Source: Candidatus Aminicenantota bacterium
GTDB taxonomy: Bacteria > Acidobacteriota > Aminicenantia > UBA2199
Assembly: GCA_026393835.1 (NCBI GenBank)
Contig: JAPKZK010000077.1
Location: forward strand, 1-62,117
Length of the DNA stretch: 62,117 nt
Direction of reading: 5' to 3'
Shown: in pieces, positions 26,795-35,500 of the stretch
How positions within the stretch are numbered: position 1 is the stretch's first letter
How the letters are laid out: each line of letters opens with the position of its first letter
The notes under the pieces: generated by a model
Seen by the model: only the letters and a program-made list of their open reading frames with translations
Database searches by the model: none
What the model was told of the DNA's origin: nothing
Program-made: the position numbers and the translations under genes

Positions 26795-26823
26795 ATTATA
26801 ACAAAAGGAAAGTAAATATGCAA
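26795..26823 (-). promoter_or_regulatory. Promoter of the DUF262/DUF3696 operon
   Basis: Minus strand TTGCAT (26823-26818), 17-bp spacer, TATAAT (26800-26795). The leader is about 30 nt. Confidence 0.75.
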
Positions 26824-26827
26824 GGGG

Positions 26828-26848
26828 GAAAATTGGCCTGTCTCCTTC
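26828..26848 (+). repeat. Dispersed motif GCCTGTCCC, copy 3
   Basis: GAAAATTGGCCTGTCTCC, directly beside the left end of the MITE-like element and just upstream of the DUF262 promoter. Confidence 0.5.
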
Positions 26849-27019
26849 CAGTAATTCTAATTTTGGGCAAGTAAAAAAAATTTCACTTGGGGCAGGCACG
26901 GGGGCCGCCGGTAACGCCCCTACCAAATTTAAAACTTATGATTATTCCGAATTTCGATTAATTTATGTAGGGGCGTCCCCCCGTGGACGCCCGAAATTAT
27001 TTAAAATTAGAATTCCTGG
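26848..27019. mobile_element. MITE-like element, copy 1
   Basis: About 172 bp with terminal inverted repeats: CCAGTAATTCTAATTTT at the left and the reverse complement of CCAGGAATTCTAATTTT at the right (16 of 17 match). Inside are two GC-rich palindromes (GGGGCAGGC type and GGGGCGTCC type). It is non-coding. A second copy lies inverted at 52263-52428 and matches over its whole length. It sits between the DUF262 operon and the TIR-FGE gene. Confidence 0.75.
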
Positions 27020-27036
27020 GCTTTATCGCTTTACTA

Positions 27037-27065
27037 TTGAAATCAAGAACATTTTCGGTTAGAAT
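27037..27065 (+). promoter_or_regulatory. Promoter of the TIR-FGE gene
   Basis: TTGAAA (27037-27042), 17-bp spacer, TAGAAT (27060-27065), starting 18 bp after the MITE-like element. Confidence 0.75.
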
Positions 27066-27081
27066 ATAGCATCGAAAATAA

Positions 27082-27126
27082 ATGCAACCCCGGAGGCGAA
27101 TACAGGAGGACATAATCGTTGACTAA
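27082..27126 (+). CDS. Possible 14-residue leader ORF before the TIR-FGE gene
   Basis: ATG 16 nt after the -10 box, sequence MQPRRRIQEDIIVD. The AGGAGG that serves the TIR-FGE start lies inside it and its TAA overlaps the TTG start by a few bases. Chance is possible. Confidence 0.25.
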   Translation: MQPRRRIQEDIIVD

Positions 27127-28804
27127 CGCAATGAAAGATATTGAAGTATTGACTCCCCAGGTCTTTATCTCCTATTCGAACAAGAATGAAACCGATCGCC
27201 AGGTTGCCGATAAAATTTATGATACTTTGAAAGCCAGGGATATTCCTTGCTGGGCGGCTCATCGTAATATTGCCGGCGGTCAAGATTGGCTGGATGAGAT
27301 CGGCAAAGCCATCTCCAATTCACGGGTAATGATCGTGGTGCTTTCAAACTTTACCGAAAAATCCCGTTATGTCAGGAGAGAGGTTAATCAGGCGGCGGAA
27401 GAAAATTTGATCATTATTCCTTTTTGTACTGAAAAAGTATCTCTCACCAGCGGTTTGAGGCTGCTTTTGAACGACTGCCAATGGATAAACGCCCATCTCA
27501 TGGGCCGGGATAAGGCCCTGGAGCAGTTAGTCGAGGATTTACACGGTTATCTGGGAATAGAACCGGGAAAATCCCTTAAGCAAGAAGATAAGCCGCTTGA
27601 AGTATATACGCCATCCTTTCAGAAGAAAAAAGTATATAATCCCAATGCTTCTCTCCGGCGAAAACGGGTTTTAGTGGCCGCTTCAATCGTTATTGGGGTT
27701 ATTGCGGTTGTTTTTTTTATAAATCAATGGACTCATAATCTGGGAACTACCCCGTTAGAGAACAAAACGGGAACAGTTATACCTGGGGATACATCGGGTG
27801 GTAAGATAATTATAACAAAACCGGCGGAAGATGAGCCAAAAAACACAGCGGCAAATTCGGCAGTGGATAAACAAAAAAAGACGGTGACAGAACCGGCAGA
27901 AAATAGTCAAACAAAAACGTCGTCAATTCTAATTACAAAAAAGGAAACCGCGAAACTACCGGATAAAAATGAAACAGACAAAAAAGAAAAACAAGAAGCT
28001 CCCATAAAAGATCAGCCTGATTTCATCAGCGATTTGAAATCAAAAGGCTGGGACGTTAAAAAGAATGAGAATGATTGCTGGGAAGCCTTTTATAAAGCTT
28101 ACGACCTCACCATGATCCATATCCCACCGGGAAAATTCATGATGGGGGCAGATGAGGGGTATGTTGATGAGAAACCACTTCAGGAAGTGGATCTGGATGA
28201 TTACTGGATAGGCAAATATGAGGTAACCTTCGCCCAATACGATAGATATTGTGAAGCGACTGGAAAAAATAAACCGGGTGATGAAGGGTGGGGCAGGGAA
28301 AACCGGCCGGTTATTAATGTCTCCTGGGGTGACGCGGCGGCTTACTGCCGATGGTTATCCCAAAAAACCGGGCTAACATTCCAATTACCCACGGAAGCCC
28401 AGTGGGAGAAAGCCGGCCGCGGCAGCCGCGGCTTTCGATACCCCTGGGGCAATGATTTCGATAAAAATAAGTGTAATTCGGATGCAAGCGGGTTGAATAA
28501 AACCGTACAGGTGGGGTCATATCCTTCGGGAAAGAGCCCGTATGGGTGTATGGATATGGCCGGAAACGTGTGGGAATGGTGCGCCGATTGGTATGATAAG
28601 GATTATTATAAGAATAGCCCTGGTAAGAATCCGCCGGGGCCTTTAGCGGGCTATTACCGTGTTTTGCGCGGCGGCTCCTGGCACTTTCAATCCGCCTATC
28701 TGCGTTGTGCCGCACGCAACTACGATAATCCCCGTACCTACTGGAACCTCAACGGGTTTCGTGTTGCGCGTGTTTGCGTCCCCAGTCATACAAGGGGAGA
28801 ATGA
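27119..28804 (+). CDS. TIR domain - membrane helix - FGE/C-type lectin domain protein
   Basis: 561 residues. TIR domain at about 10-150: VFISYSNKNETDRQVADKIY, CWAAHRN and RREVNQAAEENLIIIPF, with a Glu at the usual NADase position. One membrane helix follows (VLVAASIVIGVIAVVFFINQ, about 185-205), then a low-complexity linker and an FGE-sulfatase fold (about 330-550: MIHIPPGKFMMGADEG, RYPWGND, MDMAGNVWEW, VLRGGSW, GFRVARV). The cysteines that catalyse formylglycine formation are absent around GGSWHFQSAYLRCAAR, so the domain should bind a ligand rather than modify sulfatases. It has the form of a receptor with a cytoplasmic NADase-type effector. The start is TTG at 27119 with AGGAGG upstream; ATG at 27131 is an alternative. 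Confidence 0.88.
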   Translation: MTNAMKDIEVLTPQVFISYSNKNETDRQVADKIYDTLKARDIPCWAAHRNIAGGQDWLDEIGKAISNSRVMIVVLSNFTEKSRYVRREVNQAAEENLIIIPFCTEKVSLTSGLRLLLNDCQWINAHLMGRDKALEQLVEDLHGYLGIEPGKSLKQEDKPLEVYTPSFQKKKVYNPNASLRRKRVLVAASIVIGVIAVVFFINQWTHNLGTTPLENKTGTVIPGDTSGGKIIITKPAEDEPKNTAANSAVDKQKKTVTEPAENSQTKTSSILITKKETAKLPDKNETDKKEKQEAPIKDQPDFISDLKSKGWDVKKNENDCWEAFYKAYDLTMIHIPPGKFMMGADEGYVDEKPLQEVDLDDYWIGKYEVTFAQYDRYCEATGKNKPGDEGWGRENRPVINVSWGDAAAYCRWLSQKTGLTFQLPTEAQWEKAGRGSRGFRYPWGNDFDKNKCNSDASGLNKTVQVGSYPSGKSPYGCMDMAGNVWEWCADWYDKDYYKNSPGKNPPGPLAGYYRVLRGGSWHFQSAYLRCAARNYDNPRTYWNLNGFRVARVCVPSHTRGE

Positions 28805-28985
28805 AATGATGAATGATGAATGATGAAGAAAAAACAGGAAGCGAGGAAGAGCGGAAGAGCGGAAAAAGATAGAAGAAAAAAAGAGTTCGCCTGACCCTGA
28901 ATTCTTCCCACGGAACCCACGGAAAACACGGAATTAAATCTCTAAAACCATCGATAAGGGGCCATTTTTTTGAGCGCCCCCTTTA
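28805..28985. repeat. Low-complexity and dispersed degenerate repeats
   Basis: Immediately after the TIR-FGE stop there is a run of ATGATGA units (28803-28825), then purine-rich GAAGAGCGG repeats. Next come a GCCTGTCCC-type motif (28882-28900, copy 4) and CACGGAA-type repeats (28915-28938). TTTTTTGAGCGCCCCC at 28967-28982 recurs near 23225. No gene is seen. Confidence 0.6.
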
Positions 28986-29010
28986 ACTCCATAGGTATAC
29001 CGGCTGAATC

Positions 29011-29100
29011 TCAGATGCGCCGTTTCAGGGTCTGCACGTCAAGGGTCATTGGGCACTCCCCAGTTTTTCCAATCCGGCGTCCGTCAAATACTGGTTCTTT
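29011..29100 (-). pseudogene. Possible C-terminal gene remnant
   Basis: An open frame of about 30 codons without a start: EPVFDGRRIGKTGECPMTLD... ending KRRI-stop. An in-frame TAG stands just upstream at about 29112. It looks like the end of a protein whose front was lost where the small gene at 29100-29360 begins. I do not recognise the family; it may be chance. Confidence 0.25.
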
Positions 29101-29360
29101 TACGCATGCATTCTATGCTCTTGATAAACTGAGGTCTCCAGTGCGATCAATTTTTTTTCCACTGATTTGGGAAAGTCCACAAAAGCGAAGTGACTATTGT
29201 GATAAAGGTAGTCTTCTCCACTCTCATCGAGAATGCGTATAAAATCATCTTCCTCGGCTTTCCGGTCCGGGATTACCCGGTAAACCTTACCGGGAATGAT
29301 CGACACCTCATAATCGGTATTATCAAGGCACAAAGCAAAATGTTTTCTCATTTCTTTCAT
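29100..29360 (-). CDS. Small conserved hypothetical protein
   Basis: 86 residues: KHFALCLDNTDYEVSIIPGK, YRVIPDRKAEEDDFIRILDE, SGEDYLYHNSHFAFVDFPKS. From memory this matches a widespread small family of unknown function whose members read FVLCIxNxxYExSL, YxVIPD, DESGEDYLYP. No catalytic motif is evident. Its ATG overlaps the stop of the preceding gene (ATGA), so the two are cotranslated. A two-gene toxin-antitoxin-like or regulatory module is possible but unproven. Confidence 0.7.
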   Translation of the reverse strand: MKEMRKHFALCLDNTDYEVSIIPGKVYRVIPDRKAEEDDFIRILDESGEDYLYHNSHFAFVDFPKSVEKKLIALETSVYQEHRMHA

Positions 29361-29596
29361 TGTTCATCCAAATAACGTTTAATTTTAATGTCTCTCTTAC
29401 CTATGCCGTGAGCTTCATACCAGTGCAGTTCTACGTTGCGCAAGGCGCCATTCGGAAGACGAACCGCGGCAGCCCCTTTTAATTTGCGCCAGCGCCCATG
29501 TCCATAAGTTTTCCGTAAGTAGCGGAGCACACGAATCCCGGGTCCCACCGCAATTGTCTCAATATTTGTGATATCGCTTATGATTTCAAACTTCAT
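29357..29596 (-). CDS. Small basic hypothetical protein (first gene of pair)
   Basis: 79 residues from MKFEIISDITNIETIAVG. The motifs YGHGRWRKLKGAAAVRLPNG and LHWYEAHGIGKRDIKIKRYL occur in a small family common in large bacterial genomes, function unknown to me. The start is chosen from the promoter: the -10 box TATATT ends 9 nt before this ATG, whereas the longer frame would start upstream of the promoter. There is no Shine-Dalgarno, so translation is probably leaderless. Its stop overlaps the next start as ATGA. Confidence 0.7.
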   Translation of the reverse strand: MKFEIISDITNIETIAVGPGIRVLRYLRKTYGHGRWRKLKGAAAVRLPNGALRNVELHWYEAHGIGKRDIKIKRYLDEQ

Positions 29597-29605
29597 TAGA
29601 GTATT

Positions 29606-29634
29606 AATATAAGATTTTTTTCGGCTAATGTCAA
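29606..29634 (-). promoter_or_regulatory. Promoter of the small gene pair
   Basis: Minus strand TTGACA (29634-29629), 17-bp spacer, TATATT (29611-29606), 9 nt from the ATG. Confidence 0.7.
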
Positions 29635-29658
29635 TAAAAAAATTCAACCATCATCCTG

Positions 29659-29678
29659 TGAAAATTGGCCCGTCCCGT
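29659..29678 (+). repeat. Dispersed motif GCCTGTCCC, copy 5
   Basis: GAAAATTGGCCCGTCCCG, upstream of the small gene pair promoter. Confidence 0.45.
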
Positions 29679-29842
29679 AGTTTTATAACCGGTAACTTTT
29701 TTCCCTATTCCTTTTTTGAAAATCGCACCGGTTTCCGGTAGAATAAACCTATGAGACAAAGAAAATCGTTCTGCATTTCGCATTTTGCCTTTTCCTGGAT
29801 GATGCCTCTCTAAATAGCAGTGCGCCATTAATGGCTCGGTAT

Positions 29843-30364
29843 GCGGCACGCATGAATGTGTATGGAGCGCATGGGGACCTCAATGCAGCACGGGAAGATG
29901 TTCATGTAACACGAGAAAATGTTCATCCGGCACGCCAAAATGTGTATGCAACACGGGCAAACCTTTATGTAGCACGTGCGGGCCGCCATGTAACACGTGC
30001 CGACTTTCATGTAACACGTGCGGGCCGCCATGTAACACGTGCAAACTTTCATGTAACACGTGCGGATCGCCATGTAACACGTGCGGATCGTCACGTAACA
30101 CGTGCGGATCGTCATGTAACACGTGCGGACCTTCATGTAACACGCGGGGGCCGCTATGTAACACGCGGGGATGGGCATGTAACACGAATAGTCCTTCATG
30201 TAACACGTGGGGGCCGCTGTGTAACACGTGGGGATGTTCATGCGACACGAGTGGATGGACGTGCGGCACGTAGGAATCTCTATTTAGCACGCATGGATAT
30301 GAATGCGGCGCGAATGGCTGTGCATTGCGCACGAAAAAACGTGCATTCAACACGAATTTTTTAA
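29843..30364. repeat. Tandem array B, 21-bp repeat, 24 full copies plus a part
   Basis: Units of exactly 21 bp beginning GTAACACGTGCGG and ending in CAT. Central copies (about 29969-30178) are nearly identical and outer copies decay evenly on both sides. Most units carry the palindrome CACGTG. Because 21 is a multiple of three, several frames on both strands stay open for 400-530 nt (heptapeptides such as HVTRADR), but I do not regard these as genes. There are no spacers, so this is not CRISPR. The array ends about 62 bp before the XRE gene. Confidence 0.93.
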
Positions 30365-30371
30365 TAAATCC

Positions 30372-30382
30372 GAACTTTGTTC
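30372..30382. promoter_or_regulatory. Possible operator upstream of the XRE gene
   Basis: GAAC-TTT-GTTC inverted repeat, just upstream of an A/T-rich region with a TATATT box (30386-30391) and 45 nt before the regulator gene. It would suit autoregulation by a Cro/CI-type protein. The half-site is short, so confidence is low. Confidence 0.3.
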
Positions 30383-30426
30383 CGATATATTACGTATAAA
30401 CCTTCTATAAACAAGCGAGGTAAACT

Positions 30427-30828
30427 ATGGATCGAAAAACTCTGCTGAGAAACATCGGCGAAAAACTGCGGAACATCCGCGACTCTCTTAAATTGGAACG
30501 TTTCCAGATGGCCGACCGCATCGGCGCCTATCGCACCAGCTACTACCGCTACGAAATCGGCGAAACTTCCCCCCAACTCACTTCCCTCTACCGGTTAGGT
30601 CTTTCCGATAATATCTCCATGGACTGGCTGATACTCAACCGCGGCCCCATGCGCTTCAAAGATATCCAGGCAACTGCCGAACCCCCAAAGGAAACGGTTC
30701 CCCCCATTGCCCTGGAAAGAGACGTCAAAGAACTGCTGTTACATATGGAAAAAAGCCCCTTACTGCGCCACGAAATCCTGCTGATGTTCTACAAATTCAA
30801 AGAAGATCATAAAGAAATCGAACAATAA
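30427..30828 (+). CDS. XRE-family HTH regulator
   Basis: 133 residues. The N-terminal Cro/CI-type helix-turn-helix runs IGEKLRNIRDSLKLERFQMAD, then RIGAYRTSYYRYEIGETSPQ, then LYRLGLSDNISMDWLILNRG. The C-terminal part is short and helical (VKELLLHMEKSPLLRHEILL), probably for dimerisation. A DNA-binding repressor is likely. Array B lies just upstream, so its control region may include the repeats. It stands alone and its targets are unknown. GAGG precedes the ATG at a normal distance. Confidence 0.85.
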   Translation: MDRKTLLRNIGEKLRNIRDSLKLERFQMADRIGAYRTSYYRYEIGETSPQLTSLYRLGLSDNISMDWLILNRGPMRFKDIQATAEPPKETVPPIALERDVKELLLHMEKSPLLRHEILLMFYKFKEDHKEIEQ

Positions 30829-31086
30829 AAAACAAGCCACGGACGAACACACGCGCCGCGACGGACACTGACTAAAAAAACGAAAACAAAAAAAATAGCC
30901 GCGAAGGTCCCGGTGGGACACCCTTAAAGCGAAGACACGCGAAGTAGGAGCAAACCCCTCCCCGCTGTTCTCTTACCTTCTTACCATCTATCTTTTGTCC
31001 GTGTTTAGTCCGTGTTCGTCCGTGGCTAGTTTTTCGCGTTTTTCGTGTGTTTCGCGGGCTATACGTTTTTCCTCTGTGGCATTTCT
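30829..31086. repeat. Intergenic degenerate dispersed repeats
   Basis: No gene seen. It contains CACGGACGAACACACG-type and CCGTGTTCGTCCGTGG-type sequence and GCGTTTTTCGTGTGTTTCGC (31034-31056), which recurs almost exactly at 59387-59409. Confidence 0.6.
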
Positions 31087-31115
31087 TTGACTTTATCGCC
31101 CTCCAATGGTACAAT
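31087..31115 (+). promoter_or_regulatory. Promoter of the M16 peptidase gene
   Basis: TTGACT (31087-31092), 17-bp spacer, TACAAT (31110-31115), only 5 nt before the ATG at 31121: a leaderless arrangement. Confidence 0.8.
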
Positions 31116-31120
31116 GTCTT

Positions 31121-32398
31121 ATGATTGAAAAAACTGTCTTAAACTGCGGCCTGGTGATAATCAGCGAATTTCTCCCCGGTTTCTCCTCCGTCGCCCTCAG
31201 CTACTCCGTCCGCGGCGGCTCCCGCATTGAAAATACCGATAATAACGGCATCCACCACTGCATCGAACATATGCTGTTTAAAGGGACTTCCAAATACGAC
31301 CTTAAACAAATCGCCGATATCTCCGACCGCCTGGGCGGCCGACTGAACGCCTTCACCAGCAAAGAAATTACCCAATACTATACTAAATCCATCGCTGAAA
31401 AACTGCCCGACTCCTTCGATATCCTTACCGATATCATCATCAACTCCACCTTCCCCATGGACGAATTCCTTAAAGAACGAAACGTCCTGATCCAGGAAAT
31501 TAAAGAAGCCGAAGATAACCCGGAAACCAACGCCTTTGAAATCCTCTATGAAGAAATTTTTAAAAACAACGGCCTGGGCTTCCCTATCGGCGGCAAAGAA
31601 GACCGCGTCGCTTCCTTCGACCGAAATTCCATCTATGATTTCTATAAAAATTGCTATACCCCGGATAACCTTTTACTGGCATGCGTAGGCAATATCCGCC
31701 ATGAACACCTGGTCCAACTGGCCAATGATGCGTTTAAACATTTCCCCCCACGAAAACCGACGGAATTCAACTTCCCCATCCCCTCCTACCAGGCCGATAT
31801 TTTCGCACAGAAAAATAAGTCCCTCAACCAGGCCTATGCCATCATCGGGTTCGAAGCCCCTTCCTCCATCTCCCCCCTGAGACACCGGTTTTCCATTATG
31901 AACGATATCCTGGGCGGCGGCATGAGCTCACGCTTGTTCCAACAAATCAGGGAAGAAAAAGCCCTGGCCTATACGGTTAATTCCTTTGCCGATACCTACC
32001 TGGACTGCGGCATCCAACTTATCTATTCTATCGTGGATAAAAAAAAGATAACCGAGTTCCTGGAAACAGTCGAAACTGAAATCCTGCGCCTGAAAGAAAA
32101 AGGCATTACCCAGGATGAACTGGACCGCTCCAGGGACCATATGACGGCTTCGGTGGTCCTCAGCCTGGAAGGCCCCACGTCGCGGATGCGCTTCCATGTA
32201 AGCAACGAACTGAACCTGAAACGGGAAATGACGGTGACGGAAATCCTGGATGATATCAAAACAGTCACGGTGGAAGATATCAACGATTTGTACCGGGATT
32301 ACCTGGATATGAGCCGGGCGTCGGTGTTTTTTTACGGCGACCTAAAACGCAGACAAGCCCGTAATATTGCCTTCGGCAGCGTGGGAAGAAGAAGGTGA
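31121..32398 (+). CDS. M16 family zinc peptidase (single-gene type)
   Basis: 425 residues, without a signal peptide, so probably cytoplasmic. The HxxEH zinc motif is in NGIHHCIEHMLFKGTSKY and the distal Glu in NVLIQEIKEAEDNPETNAFE. Other M16 markers follow: YTPDNLLLACVGNI, ILGGGMSSRLFQQIREEKAL, YTVNSFADTY. It resembles the processing-peptidase beta type found as a stand-alone bacterial protein. The start is set at 31121 because the promoter -10 box ends 5 nt before it and an upstream ATG overlaps the -10. There is no Shine-Dalgarno. The stop codon runs into repeated GTGAGAAGG units. The cell-wall operon follows after 200 bp with its own promoter. Confidence 0.92.
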   Translation: MIEKTVLNCGLVIISEFLPGFSSVALSYSVRGGSRIENTDNNGIHHCIEHMLFKGTSKYDLKQIADISDRLGGRLNAFTSKEITQYYTKSIAEKLPDSFDILTDIIINSTFPMDEFLKERNVLIQEIKEAEDNPETNAFEILYEEIFKNNGLGFPIGGKEDRVASFDRNSIYDFYKNCYTPDNLLLACVGNIRHEHLVQLANDAFKHFPPRKPTEFNFPIPSYQADIFAQKNKSLNQAYAIIGFEAPSSISPLRHRFSIMNDILGGGMSSRLFQQIREEKALAYTVNSFADTYLDCGIQLIYSIVDKKKITEFLETVETEILRLKEKGITQDELDRSRDHMTASVVLSLEGPTSRMRFHVSNELNLKREMTVTEILDDIKTVTVEDINDLYRDYLDMSRASVFFYGDLKRRQARNIAFGSVGRRR

Positions 32399-32580
32399 GA
32401 AGGTGAGAGGGTGAGAAGGTGAGGAAAAACAAGGAAGCGGGGAAGAGCGGAAGCGGGGAAAAGCAGAAGAGAAGAAGCGAAGAAGAGAAGAAGAGAAGAA
32501 AAAAAAGAAAAAATCTGTGTAAATCAGTGTAATCTGTGGACTTATGTTTTTTTATTGTGTTTTTGGATTTTTTTTTATGG
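32399..32580. repeat. Purine-rich low-complexity tract
   Basis: Starts at the stop codon itself with TGAGAAGG-type octamers (giving TGA stops in several frames), then GGAAGCGGGGAAGAGC and GAAGAAGAG repeats to about 32512. A possible extended -10 box TATACT preceded by TGG stands at 32581-32586, 13 nt before the MurG-MurJ start. Confidence 0.6.
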
Positions 32581-32599
32581 TATACTTGTATCTTTAAAA

Positions 32600-35500
32600 A
32601 TGAAACATATGAATGTCGTATTTACCGGTGGCGGTACGGGCGGTCACGTTTACCCCAATATCGCGATTTATGAAGCTCTGAGGGAAAAATATCCGGAAGC
32701 ATCGTTTTTGTATATCGGAACCAAACAAGGAGCCGAAGGCCGAATTGTCAAAAATATTTCCCAACCCATCGAATTCAAAGAAGTTCTCTCCCGCGGCTTA
32801 CCCCAAAATTTGCGCAGCCTTAAGACCTTCATCGCCCTCTTCTATATCTTCCTGGGCGCTGTCCGGAGCTTTTTTATATTAAGAAAATTCAAGCCGGATA
32901 TTATCATCGGCAGCGGCGGGTATGTGGCGGCGCCGGTATTGTTGGCCGCTTCAGTGTTGAAAATAAAGGTATTTATCCATGAACAAAACGCGGTCCCCGG
33001 ACGCCTGAACCGGTTTATTGCCCGGTTCGCCGCCCGCATCGGCGTCTCTTTTGCTTCTACCGCTAATTTTTTCCCGGGAGACAAAGTGGTGGTGACCGGC
33101 TACCCCCTGCGAAATATCATCCGCGCAAAAAAAAACAGCCACACCAGGACTAAATTTAAAATCCCCGCCGGGAATAAAGTCATTTTCATCTTCGGCGGCA
33201 GCACCGGCGCCAGGAACATTAACTCCGCCGTTGTCGAACTAATCCCCACACTGCTGGCCATGGAAGACGCCACCGTGATTTTAGCCACCGGCAGGGGATA
33301 CTCCGATGAATACAAAGCCTATGACGATACGGTGAAAGTCCTGGCTAATATCGGCATCCCCTCTGAAATGGAAGGGAAACTGATCATCCGGGAATATTTC
33401 GACAATATCGATGAAATATATGCCATTACCGACCTGGTGATATGCCGCGCCGGGGCCGGCACTATCAAAGAAATCACGACCCTGGGCCTGCCCTCTATTC
33501 TTATTCCTAAAATCGATCTGCCGGGCGACCACCAAATTCTTAACGCCCGCGAAGTTCAGAAAATCGGCGGCGCTAAAATCGTCTATGAATCGGTCAAATA
33601 TGAAAAAAATCATAGGACCATCTATGTACCCGAGACGGTATTAATGGACGCTATCCGCGAAACCCTGGCCGACGAAAACGCCCTCTTTAACATGAGGAAA
33701 AACCTCCGCCGCATCGAAAAACAAAACAGCACGGAATTAATCCTGGATGAACTGGAACAAATTCTTAAGGGCAAAGGAAAACCCGGGGAAGAACAGATCA
33801 AAATGTTTTACCTCCAGTCCGAGGAAGGTGAAAAAAATATCGAATTGATCTTCGACAGCACCACCATCGGCAACTCCTATTTATGCGACGCCTATCTTGA
33901 AGGAAATGAAAGCGCGACGCTGCTGGAATTAAAGATTATTAATAAAAATGAGCGAATTATCGCGCGCCGCATCAAAGGAACGGCCCTGGTGAACGGCGGC
34001 GTTATCGACAGGTGGGCGGAAGTTAAAGAGGATTCCCAATTGGAAGTGGCGGGCAAAACCTTTGTTCTGAAGAGTTACCTGGAAAAAGTGGAAAAAATCT
34101 ATACCGAAAGGGACGCAGCCAACAATGCCCCGGGATTTTCGCCGGGGATCATGTTTTCCCGGCTTGGGGGGCTTTTCCGGTTGATATTTATAGCCGCTTA
34201 TTTCGGGGCGTCGCGGGCCGCGGACATATTCATCGTGGGCCTCACCATTGCCAACTTTATGAGGCGCATCGCGGCCGAAAGCGCCCTGGAAAATGCGTTT
34301 CTCCCCATCTTTTCTCGCTTCTTCCACCGCGTTTCCAGGAAGAAAACCTGGGAAGCCGCCTTCTCCGTCGTTAATTTTACCCTCTTAATAGCCCTTGTCT
34401 TTACCGTCCTGGGCATCACCCTGGCGCCGGTAATAGTGAAATACCTTTTCCCCACTTTTGCCGCCAACGGCATGGCCCGGGAAACCATCGCCATGATACG
34501 CCTGGTTATGCCTTACCTCTTCATTATAACCATCGCAGCGGTAATGGCGACGTTTCTTAAGGCCTTTAACCGCCCCGGCGTCGCCGAATATTCCACCTTC
34601 ATCTTTTCGCTGGGGGCGGCGGCCGGTATTATCGTCTTATACCCTGTTTCCGGTCTCTATTCCATGGGTTGGGGGCTGCTTATCGGCGGACTGCTGCAGG
34701 GGCTTTTCCTGGCGCCTTTTATTTTGAAAATGTTCGGCAGTAAAGCTATGCAATTTTCCTATAAACCGGTTATTTTGTTCGGCAATCCCTTTAACCGGAA
34801 GTACTATTCCCGGTTGGGCCCGATTTCGCTGGATGTTATTTTAACCAGGGTGTCGGAATTGGTGGGCAAAGTGCTGGCCGCCGGGTTACAGACCGGTTCA
34901 CTGGCGTACCTTCATTTCTCATTGATTATCTACCACTTACCCTTTGCCATCATTTCGCAGGCCATCAACAGCGTAATTTTTAAAGAGTTTCCCGACCATT
35001 TCTCGCTCTTCGATAAGGATAAAACCAGGCGGTTGTTTATCGACGGGGTCAAGACCAACTTATTTCTTTTAATGCCCCTTTCGGTATTAATGATAATGTT
35101 GGCGACGCCGCTGGTATCGATCCTGCTGGAAAGGGGGGCTTTCGATCCCGCCGCCGCGGCCAATACGGCGTACGCCCTGCAGTTTTATGCCCTCGGTCTG
35201 ATGGGCTGGGGGATTCATTCGCTGACAGTGCGGATATTCGCCGCCCGCATCGATCTCAAAGTCTCCATGATCCTGAACCTCTTGATGCTGCCGGTAAACA
35301 TCGCACTCTGTGTGTTATTGGTAAAGACCCCGTTAAAATTCGCCGGCGTCGCATTGGCCACTTCGATTTCGTTCCTGCTGTTTGCCGCTGTCCGGGTGGT
35401 GGTTTTAAAAATCAAACTGGGCAAAGAACAGATCGAGCTTAAATTCAAGGAAATCCTGGTCTCCTTTTTTAAAACCGCCCTGGCCACGTTAATGATGTTG

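Noticed and set aside
27119..28804. Formylglycine-generating enzyme activity of the TIR-FGE protein
   Set aside because: The pair of catalytic Cys before the CAAR motif is missing, and no sulfatase gene is nearby.
29828..30364. Long open frames on both strands with seven-residue repeats (HVTRADR, VLHEGPH, RTCYMKV types)
   Set aside because: They arise because the 21-bp repeat is a multiple of three and lacks stops in several frames; no ribosome site, promoter or complex sequence supports translation.
32555..32599. Earlier start for the MurG-MurJ protein
   Set aside because: It would cover the -10 region and adds a hydrophobic stretch absent from MurG; MKHMNVVFTGGGTGG is the natural start.
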